Positions 8,301-12,552 of a stretch of DNA of 12,552 bases are shown here, piece by piece (within the stretch, counting starts at the first letter, position 1; every line of letters starts with the position of its first letter). The position numbers and the translations under genes are program-made. Below the pieces are notes generated by a model. It worked only from the letters and a program-made list of their open reading frames with translations. It was not told the DNA's origin and searched no databases. The stretch comes from JBEKHI01 sp050012355 (GTDB lineage: Bacteria > Actinomycetota > Actinomycetes > Streptosporangiales > Streptosporangiaceae), in contig JBEKHI010000247.1 of NCBI GenBank assembly GCA_050012355.1, forward strand, positions 1 to 12,552, read 5' to 3'.

Positions 8301-9186
8301 GGCCGGCCTGGGTCCGTGGTCTGAGCTCGGCGAAGAGGTGCGTCGGCTCCAAGTGCTTAACGAGATGGGCGACGCCCGCCAGGTCCTCGCCGAGGTCGGC
8401 GTGCTGCGTGATCGCATGAATGCCCTGCCCCCCGCCCAGTACCCGGCCGAGACGACTGCTCCGTGGGGCGTGAGGGAGGCGCTACTTCACGTCGGCCGTC
8501 ACGCGGCCGACCAGCTTGAGCAATGGGAGGACTCGCTCAGCTTCAACTCCGCGTGCGTCGCCAGCCAGCGCGACCGTCGGGCACCCGACACCGACATTGC
8601 CATGACCAGGTACAACGAGTACGTGCCGTTGCTCGCTCTCCAACGCCGCGATGAGGCGGTCAGCGTTCTATTGCACTGCCGCCAGGTCTTCGCGGATGCC
8701 CGTGACGCCAGGATGCTCGGGAAGATCCTTACCTCCCTCGCCCGCATCGACCATGAGCGCGGCCACGGGGACGCTGCCATCCGCCTCCAGCTCGACGCCC
8801 TCAGCTACAGCTTCCTTGCCGGGGACGTGACTGACATCGCGAACGGCTACCACAACCTCGGCATCCTCCTGGACGTACACGCCCGCCAGCCCGCTCCCGC
8901 GCTCGCCAGCCACCTCGCCGCGGCCCTCATCTGTGCCCTGACCGGCATCGCCGGGACGGACCACTCGATTCACAGCGCGAAGATCACCCTGCGCGCGCAC
9001 GGCTCCGCCGCCGTCCCGCCAGTCAATGTGGCGGACCTATGCCGTCGGGTCGGCGAGATTCCTGGCACCGATTTGCCCGGCCTCCTCGCGAAGCTCTCGC
9101 CTGACCCGGAGACCGCCGACAACGCCCTGGGCGAAATCATCAAGGCAGCCCGGCGGCTCGCGGGAAGGGATGGGAATCCGGGATAG
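5395..9186 (+). CDS. CHAT protease - STAND NTPase - TPR-like repeat protein
   Basis: About 1263 residues. The N-terminal CHAT (caspase-like) domain contains WDVIHISGHGAPGELLLE with presumed catalytic His260 and VTVSACWSA with presumed catalytic Cys302, in the His-then-Cys order of the family, and ends with AVLAMRYPVTDDFAIALSGQ. A linker (about 417-440) joins a STAND/NB-ARC-type P-loop NTPase: Walker A GMPGGGKT (476-483, Lys482), Walker B LLLVIDNIES (Asp563), VVLTSRR (Thr599) and a GHPKLMEL block (662-669, GxP-like). A probable winged-helix region follows. From about 843 to the end, helical TPR-like repeats (NWNDAGFLLERAF, SGRLEEALLLTGQAL) probably sense a ligand. The family logic is ligand sensing, NTP-dependent assembly, then proteolysis. 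The start is uncertain: ATG 5395, GTG 5461 and GTG 5512 are in frame, none with a good ribosome site. Similarity to relatives seems to begin near 5524, so 5512 is quite possible. Convergent with the membrane operon. Confidence 0.9.
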   Translation: MTAARRLAYPGTKVTHRTRHPLVWAARDYRRFREKAGGAVAGAGLRLEVRDFAGLTSWRWVLTDSGGALVAEHEVRLDSACWQFEAFTDLLGYLSWHVAPSRQRQDTDRIADELGRWIGAEVLGAISGKLAAARPGPVRVIMPDQALALAFRPLELAHAGGRPLAVQGITLIMDPGASSEGCAVPVGDRLRVLGLFSLPEGGRALNLRRERDSLVQWAHRVTAAGKAVGVRVLQYGVTRERLRDVLAEAEGWDVIHISGHGAPGELLLETAAGKPDPVSAADLADMLDLARERVKLVTVSACWSAAPTVAEHRRLLGLPAQDQHRQAEPDITSAQSGALATELVARLNCAVLAMRYPVTDDFAIALSGQLYELLGEGGYPLSRAVGIALERLAVEHPALSVTTPALFGPLAADVRLAAPPRPQPASHDVASHDAATVKMAGFPHQPERFVGRTGVMARASAALATQSGIPGVLLRGMPGGGKTACALELAYSHEHAFDGLVFYKAPDEGSAIDGALADFALTLERFIEGFQIAHLLASPDSLASVLPQLSELMSRCRLLLVIDNIESLLSPEGQWADARWGQVIGALAGHGGQGRVVLTSRREAAGLTGLRMEVVDALSPDEALLLSRDLPGLRALIRGKVPGIEPAIAKGLARRALEAAQGHPKLMELADGQVSHPDRLRLLLDAGDQAWRKQGGLPAGFFDSGESHATGDSYLHVLGTWTKVVTGTLMRTEQALFWLLCCLEEPDRQRSVVNSIWASLWDRLGEDGQPTDPGQSLVAIMACGLVAGGASDESYAIHPGASAAGRDDAGRHFQDAVDAEAAIFWAASYKGASWEEEGDRVDTRLLVRAGLAAAPYLMRQGNWNDAGFLLERAFNRYPSRANAAAVLPAVQRIIEHTPDVGGLLGSVLRVIAPAAAESHLRTFLDSVLSAGNYRAASVAAGQLFAVCMDSGRLEEALLLTGQALGYARQAGLGPWSELGEEVRRLQVLNEMGDARQVLAEVGVLRDRMNALPPAQYPAETTAPWGVREALLHVGRHAADQLEQWEDSLSFNSACVASQRDRRAPDTDIAMTRYNEYVPLLALQRRDEAVSVLLHCRQVFADARDARMLGKILTSLARIDHERGHGDAAIRLQLDALSYSFLAGDVTDIANGYHNLGILLDVHARQPAPALASHLAAALICALTGIAGTDHSIHSAKITLRAHGSAAVPPVNVADLCRRVGEIPGTDLPGLLAKLSPDPETADNALGEIIKAARRLAGRDGNPG
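6666..6695 (+). repeat. Two 15-nt tandem repeats in the CHAT-NTPase linker
   Basis: GGCCAGTCACGACGT is followed at once by the same 15-mer with C as its last base. The pair encodes ASHDV-ASHDA (about residues 425-434) in the linker between protease and NTPase, in frame with the gene. It looks like a recent short duplication in a flexible segment. Confidence 0.7.
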
Positions 9187-9195
9187 CGCGGGCGG

Positions 9196-9927
9196 CTACG
9201 GTGTCGTGGTCAGAGCCACCGGCTTGACGGTCGCCGTCGGCGCAGCCGTTGGAGATGGTGTGAGTACCGGTACGTACGTCGGTCCGCTCGTGGCGATGAA
9301 GAACAAGACCGCGCCCGCGATCACGAGCAGGCCGCCGGCCAGCGTGAACCAGCGCGACCGGCGCAGGTCCGCCTCAATCCGCCAGACATGGGCCAGGGCC
9401 AGCAGCCACCGGACATACGGGGCCGCCCGCGCCGTGTTCGCCTCCGCCCGGCTCAGCTGGCGGTTGATCACCTGGCGTCGCGCGGAATCCTTCTCGGCCG
9501 CGACCTGCCGTGCTAGGTCGACGGCTACCTCCTGGTGCAGCAGCAGGGCGTCCACCTGCGTCGCCACTACGCCGAAGAACTGCGCGGGCTCCGCCTCGAT
9601 CACCCGCCGCAGCCCGGCCAGCGCCGGTGACCGCAATATCTGGGGCGTCGTCAGCCGCGGCGACAGGACCTTGCTGGTGAACCAGATCGCCAGCCCTACC
9701 CCGGCGAGCGCCACGGCCAGACCGGCCCCCGCGAGGAAGGCGTGCGCGGTGCCGTGCACCTGGCCGACCGCGACCAGCGGGCCGCCGCTGATGAGCGCCG
9801 CGCCCACTGCCCCCTCCGCCGCGAGCGTCCACTTCGCCGCCGCCCGTAGGTCATCGACCGCTTCCAGCGGTGACGGCAGCCCTTCGAACGCGTTCCCCGC
9901 CCCAGAGCTCCCCGGAAGAGTCGCCAT
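9196..9927 (-). CDS. Three-helix membrane protein of unknown family, putative effector
   Basis: A 243-residue protein. Two hydrophobic helices (about 34-54 and 62-84) form a hairpin near the N-terminus. A charged, helix-rich cytoplasmic stretch (85-192; LARQVAAEKDSARRQVINRQ) follows, then a third helix (193-213) and a Pro/Thr-rich tail (216-243). Basic residues at 86, 91 and 189-192 put the central part inside and the tail outside. The opening LRAAAKWTLAAEGAVGAALI resembles small membrane proteins I recall beside NTPase-centred conflict genes in actinomycetes, but I cannot name a family. Its ATG overlaps the stop of the 54-residue gene as TGATG, so translation is probably coupled. Its stop is 9 nt from the convergent CHAT gene. 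An effector or cleavage target of the CHAT protein is an inference; a plain membrane anchor or sensor is equally open. Confidence 0.8.
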   Translation of the reverse strand: MATLPGSSGAGNAFEGLPSPLEAVDDLRAAAKWTLAAEGAVGAALISGGPLVAVGQVHGTAHAFLAGAGLAVALAGVGLAIWFTSKVLSPRLTTPQILRSPALAGLRRVIEAEPAQFFGVVATQVDALLLHQEVAVDLARQVAAEKDSARRQVINRQLSRAEANTARAAPYVRWLLALAHVWRIEADLRRSRWFTLAGGLLVIAGAVLFFIATSGPTYVPVLTPSPTAAPTATVKPVALTTTP

Positions 9928-10091
9928 CAGGCGTCCCTGTACAGCGCCTTCGAATCCGGATCATCGCTACCCGGCCAGTCCGGCAGGTCCTCGTAGGGCA
10001 GCCAGCGGGCCCCGTCGGAGACGAAGAGCTCACCAGCGTCGTTGACCCATGCCTTCTCCACCCGGGGATCCGGCGGCTGAGAATTTGTCAT
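9927..10091 (-). CDS. Small acidic 54-residue protein, coupled to the membrane protein
   Basis: The frame encodes 54 residues starting MTNSQPPDPRVEKAW and containing GELFVSDGARWLPYEDLPDW. It is Asp/Glu-rich (about 12 acidic against 5 basic) with clustered Trp, Tyr and Pro, and has no membrane helix. I recognise no family. ATG 10091 is preferred to the in-frame TTG at 10124 because a -10-like box sits just upstream, giving a leaderless transcript. The stop TGA overlaps the ATG of the membrane protein, which marks the pair as one operon and argues that this short frame is a real gene. Possible roles are an inhibitor, chaperone or protease substrate acting with the membrane protein; nothing in the sequence decides between them. 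Confidence 0.65.
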   Translation of the reverse strand: MTNSQPPDPRVEKAWVNDAGELFVSDGARWLPYEDLPDWPGSDDPDSKALYRDA

Positions 10092-10097
10092 GCCCGA

Positions 10098-10103
10098 AGT
10101 ATC
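10098..10103 (-). promoter_or_regulatory. -10 box of the small-protein/membrane-protein operon
   Basis: On the minus strand TGCGATACT contains an extended -10 (TG, one base, GATACT) ending 6 nt before the ATG at 10091. TTGAGG is a weak -35 candidate 15 nt further upstream. The geometry predicts a leaderless mRNA, consistent with no visible Shine-Dalgarno. Confidence 0.45.
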
Positions 10104-10143
10104 GCACCGCCGCAAACACCTCAAAATCCTTGGTGGCCGGACG

Positions 10144-10200
10144 GACCATGCCGCTCGTCGTTATGTATAAATTTTGTTCATAACGACGAGCGGCATGGTC
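10144..10200. repeat. Perfect 22-bp inverted repeat with AT-rich 13-nt loop
   Basis: The left arm 10144-10165 (begins GACCATGCCG, ends CGTTATG) and the right arm 10179-10200 (begins CATAACG, ends CGGCATGGTC) are exact reverse complements. They are separated by TATAAATTTTGTT, which is strikingly AT-rich for this genome. The element lies between two divergent genes. It lacks the T-run of a canonical intrinsic terminator. It could be a bidirectional transcription block, a large operator, a structured RNA or the remnant of a small mobile element. No second copy exists in the window. Confidence 0.9.
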
Positions 10201-10227
10201 ACCTGAGCCAGGATGTTCCTGTCGCCG

Positions 10228-10256
10228 TTGCCGCGTCTCGCGGTGCGCGCTACCGT
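10228..10256 (+). promoter_or_regulatory. Promoter of the strictosidine-synthase-like gene
   Basis: TTGCCG (10228-10233), a 17-nt spacer and TACCGT (10251-10256) form a reasonable housekeeping-sigma promoter. The -10 ends 6 nt before the ATG at 10263, predicting a leaderless mRNA; no Shine-Dalgarno is visible. Confidence 0.5.
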
Positions 10257-10262
10257 CCGGGC

Positions 10263-11387
10263 ATGGCCCGATTCCATGGCATCCGGTGGCGTCCGCCCGC
10301 GCCCCGCTTTCCCTCTCCGCCGCGGGATGGCGAGCGGACTCTGCCGCCGCTGGAGTTTCTGAAGCTGCCCGGAACCGGGCCGGAACACATCACGATCGAC
10401 CAACAGGGTCGCTTGCTCACCGGCCTGGCCGATGGCTGGATCGTCCGCGTTGACCCGGCTGACGGCCACGCGGAGCGACTGGTCAGCACCGGGGGGCGCC
10501 CGCTCGGCATGGAGATCGCCCCCGACGGCGCCCTCATCGTCTGCGACGCCGAACGCGGGCTCCTGCGCATCGAGTCCGCGCACGTTCAGGTCCTGGCCGA
10601 CGTGCCGTTCGCGAGCTGTCCCGCGATCGACTCGGACGGCACCATTTACTTCAGCCAGTCCTCGCGCCGGTACGGCCTGGACCAGTACCTGGGTGACCTG
10701 CTGGAACACTCCGGCACCGGCCGGGTGCTGCGATGGCGGGACGGCCAGGTGGACGTGATCGCCGACGGCCTGCAGTTCGCGAACGGACTGCTCCTGCTGC
10801 CCGGTGGCACCGCTCTGGCCGTGGCCGAGACGGCCGCCTACCGGATCACCCGCGTCCCGCTCGACAGCGGTCGGCCCGAGCCCCTGATCGACGCCCTCCC
10901 TGGCTTTCCCGACAACCTCACCGCTGGTGACGATGGGCTGATCTGGATCGGCATGGCGAGTACTAGGGACAGCACGCTGGACCTGCTCCTGCCGCGCCCG
11001 CCGTGGCTGCGGGCCGCGCTATGGTCCCTGCCGGATCGCCTGCGGCCCGGCCCGAAGGACATTGCCTGGGCGCTCGCTGTTGACCGAACGGGCGTGGTGG
11101 TGCGCGACCTGCACGCGTGGGACACCGGATTCCACGAGGTTACGGCCGCCCGCCAGCACTCCGGCAAGCTCTACCTCGCCAGCATCGCCGAACCGCACCT
11201 CGCCGTGGCAAACCTTAATCGAACGGCACCCGGTCCGGCCGTTATGAAATGGCAGGGTGACGGCGGCGATCCGGAGGCTAAAATCTGCCTGGGCAGCGCC
11301 GAGCCGGAAGAGCAAGGAGCGTTATGCAGGAGACATTCTCACAGCAGTACTGCACGCTCGAGCCTTGCGGCGCTGGCGGCTATGTAG
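10263..11387 (+). CDS. Strictosidine-synthase-like / SMP-30-type beta-propeller protein
   Basis: A 374-residue six-bladed beta-propeller of the strictosidine-synthase-like/SMP-30 superfamily. Hallmarks in order are GPEHITIDQQGRLLTGLADG (about 39-58), GGRPLGMEIAPDGALIVCDA with RPLG at 79-82, AIDSDGTIYFSQSSRRYG, LQFANGLLLLPGG and LPGFPDNLTAGDDGLIWIG with PDN at 216-218. Most bacterial members are hydrolases or lactonases of unknown substrate; plant alkaloid synthesis should not be inferred. There is no signal peptide. The long upstream open frame back to 9870 is not used: it crosses the hairpin, and a promoter lies just before ATG 10263. The last 45 or so residues after HLAVANLN look non-homologous, and the frame runs 64 nt into the next gene, so the native stop may have been lost. 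Confidence 0.87.
   Translation: MARFHGIRWRPPAPRFPSPPRDGERTLPPLEFLKLPGTGPEHITIDQQGRLLTGLADGWIVRVDPADGHAERLVSTGGRPLGMEIAPDGALIVCDAERGLLRIESAHVQVLADVPFASCPAIDSDGTIYFSQSSRRYGLDQYLGDLLEHSGTGRVLRWRDGQVDVIADGLQFANGLLLLPGGTALAVAETAAYRITRVPLDSGRPEPLIDALPGFPDNLTAGDDGLIWIGMASTRDSTLDLLLPRPPWLRAALWSLPDRLRPGPKDIAWALAVDRTGVVVRDLHAWDTGFHEVTAARQHSGKLYLASIAEPHLAVANLNRTAPGPAVMKWQGDGGDPEAKICLGSAEPEEQGALCRRHSHSSTARSSLAALAAM
11314..11319 (+). promoter_or_regulatory. Shine-Dalgarno of the 151-residue protein gene
   Basis: AAGGAG is 4 nt before the ATG at 11324, inside the 3' end of the preceding gene. It supports 11324 as a real start despite the 64-nt gene overlap. Confidence 0.6.
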
Positions 11388-11779
11388 TAACAGGCGCGCG
11401 AATGCACAACTGCCTGATCAAGGTCGCCGGCGGCGAACTGACAATGATCCAGGCACCCTCGATCCGGGTGGCCAAGGTGCCCGTCCCGTCGGTGCGGATA
11501 GTCACGCCGGACGCTATGGCCAAGATCGGCACCTCAGTCCTGCTCCAATTGGACGGCAAGCTGTTGAATGTGGACTTCGGCATGGTGTATCGCCGCCAGC
11601 AGGCCCGTGCCAGAAAGCGCAGATCGCCCGCCGCGGAGTTCGCGCGTAACCTCTTCGCCTTCAGGAACTTCACAACCTTGCCCAAGGGCATCCCCCTGGC
11701 TAGGGAACTTGCCCGTGAGTTCACCGCGGCGCTTATCGCCGCGGGCGCCACCGACAAGGCCAGGACGGGCAACGCGTAA
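11324..11779 (+). CDS. Uncharacterised 151-residue protein
   Basis: I do not recognise the family. Residues 1-90 look beta-rich (GGYVVTGARMHNCLIKVAGG, VLLQLDGKLLNVDFGMVYRR) with alternating hydrophobic positions. A basic stretch RRQQARARKRR (about 89-99) and a helical C-terminus (PLARELAREFTAALIAAG) follow. There is no signal peptide or membrane helix. The strand pattern would fit a PH-like or small beta-barrel fold, but that is only an impression. It has its own Shine-Dalgarno, overlaps the beta-propeller gene by 64 nt and precedes the kinase gene by 34 nt, so the three may be co-transcribed. The basic patch could bind nucleic acid or lipid. Confidence 0.7.
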   Translation: MQETFSQQYCTLEPCGAGGYVVTGARMHNCLIKVAGGELTMIQAPSIRVAKVPVPSVRIVTPDAMAKIGTSVLLQLDGKLLNVDFGMVYRRQQARARKRRSPAAEFARNLFAFRNFTTLPKGIPLARELAREFTAALIAAGATDKARTGNA

Positions 11780-11813
11780 AACCATTGGCGACGTGGGTGG
11801 TCATCCCGCGATA

Positions 11814-12552
11814 ATGGCCGACGTGGAGGAGGTCGAGGTCGTCGTCGCCCATCACGATTGCGCGACCCTGCGCGTCGGCGACGTCTTCCTGAAGATCGAC
11901 GCTGATCAGACGCGCACCGACGTCGAGGTCGAGGCGATGGCCAGGGCGCCGGTCCCGACTCCGGAGATCCTGTGGCGGAAGCCGCCCGTGCTCGCGCTCG
12001 CCGCCCTTCCGGGGACGGCACTCGGCCGTCTCGGCGAGCCTTCGACCGCGTCGGCGGCGGCGTGGGCCGGGGCGGGCGCCGCCGTCCGGATGCTGCACGA
12101 CGCGCCGCTGCCGCCATGGCCCGGCCGGAGCCTCGGCGAGATCGCATCGCACCTCGACAGCGAATGCGAGTGGCTCGTCGGGAACAGCGTCCTTCCCGCC
12201 GACCTGGTTGCGCGTAACCGCCAGGTTGCCGAGGCTGCGCTCCGGCCATGGACACCGGTGTTCACGCACGGCGACCTGCAGGTCGCCCACGTGTTCGTCG
12301 ACGGTGACGAGATCACCGGTGTGATCGACTGGTCCGAGGCGGGCCAGGGCGATGCCCTGTACGACCTCGCCAGCTTGACGCTCGGACACCAGGAGCACCT
12401 CGGCGACGTAGTCGCCGGCTACGGCACCGACGTCGACCTCGACGTGATCCGCGCGTGGTGGTCGTTGCGAAGCCTGCGGGCGGCCCGCTGGCTGATCGAG
12501 CACGGCTTCGACCCGTCCTCGCCAGGCTGCGAGTTCGACGTGCTGAGATCCC
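11814..12552 (+). CDS. Aminoglycoside-phosphotransferase-fold kinase, 3' end outside the window
   Basis: The frame is open from ATG 11814 to the window edge (246 codons, no stop), so the gene is cut by the window rather than broken. It is an APH/choline-kinase-fold phosphotransferase. VFLKID has the ATP-binding Lys27, VEVEAMARAPVPTPEIL provides the helix-C Glu, HGDLQVAHVFV (152-162) is the Brenner motif with catalytic Asp154, and GVIDWSEAGQGDALYDLA carries metal-binding Asp172. Such proteins phosphorylate aminoglycosides, other antibiotics or small metabolites; the substrate cannot be read from this sequence. Against the common HGDLQPGN form, the Asn position after the Brenner Asp appears as His (QVAHVFV), which may affect metal binding. 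GTG 11793 is an alternative in-frame start; neither has a clear Shine-Dalgarno. Confidence 0.85.
   Translation, partial: MADVEEVEVVVAHHDCATLRVGDVFLKIDADQTRTDVEVEAMARAPVPTPEILWRKPPVLALAALPGTALGRLGEPSTASAAAWAGAGAAVRMLHDAPLPPWPGRSLGEIASHLDSECEWLVGNSVLPADLVARNRQVAEAALRPWTPVFTHGDLQVAHVFVDGDEITGVIDWSEAGQGDALYDLASLTLGHQEHLGDVVAGYGTDVDLDVIRAWWSLRSLRAARWLIEHGFDPSSPGCEFDVLRS

Noticed and set aside
10144..10200. Reading the perfect hairpin as a Rho-independent terminator, tRNA or CRISPR repeat
   Set aside because: There is no T-run after either arm, no cloverleaf and no second spaced copy. It also lies between divergent gene starts, where no gene ends.
9870..10262. Upstream extension of the beta-propeller frame by 131 codons
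   Set aside because: It crosses the membrane operon on the opposite strand and the perfect inverted repeat. Propeller homology and a promoter both point to ATG 10263.
10263..11387. Reading the beta-propeller protein as an alkaloid-forming strictosidine synthase
   Set aside because: Only the fold-level signature is shared. Bacterial members are generally hydrolases or lactonases, and no alkaloid pathway genes are present.
11733..12503. 256-codon open frame on the minus strand, and 11380-12255 minus
   Set aside because: The plus strand carries a clear phosphotransferase with Brenner and DxD-like motifs. The minus frames are its shadows and are Arg/Pro-rich.

Overview
The window is high-GC DNA (one line sampled inside the large gene at 6241-6300 is about 72% G+C). 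It has GTG and TTG starts, several putative leaderless genes and actinobacterial gene families, so the source is most likely an actinomycete (Actinomycetota). Genus cannot be told from the sequence. No rRNA, tRNA, CRISPR array, transposase or integrase was seen. Two decayed genes beside a putative conflict-system locus suggest an accessory, fast-turnover region.

Layout. (1) 1-654: a probable operator and Shine-Dalgarno site lead into a decayed NmrA/QorB-type NAD(P)-binding oxidoreductase, with a +1 frameshift and two apparent in-frame deletions. (2) 667-2616, minus: an intact M13 (neprilysin/PepO-type) zinc metallopeptidase. (3) 2732-4282, plus: a 14-helix DHA2-family drug/H+ antiporter, divergent from the peptidase. 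(4) 4191-5110, minus: a secreted G1-family glutamic endopeptidase whose signal-peptide part and catalytic part are in different frames; the expected start of the mature domain is missing. Its G+C is near 50%, well below its surroundings. (5) 5395-9186, plus: a protein of about 1260 residues with a CHAT caspase-like protease, a STAND/NB-ARC-type NTPase and a TPR-like helical C-terminus. (6) 10091-9196, minus: a two-gene unit coding for a 54-residue acidic protein and a three-helix membrane protein, coupled by a TGATG overlap; it converges on the CHAT gene with a 9-nt gap. (7) 10144-10200: a perfect 22-bp inverted repeat between divergent promoters. (8) 10263-11387, plus: a strictosidine-synthase-like beta-propeller protein; 11324-11779: an unrecognised 151-residue protein overlapping it; 11814 to the window end: an aminoglycoside-phosphotransferase-fold kinase cut off by the window.

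The best candidate for an undescribed system is 5320-10200. A CHAT-STAND-TPR protein can be read as sensor plus protease. The convergent small protein and three-helix membrane protein would be its regulator or substrate and its membrane effector. Long inverted repeats lie on both sides. The domain calls for the CHAT protein are firm from motifs. The link between it and the membrane operon is inference from proximity and from the general logic of NTPase-centred bacterial conflict systems.
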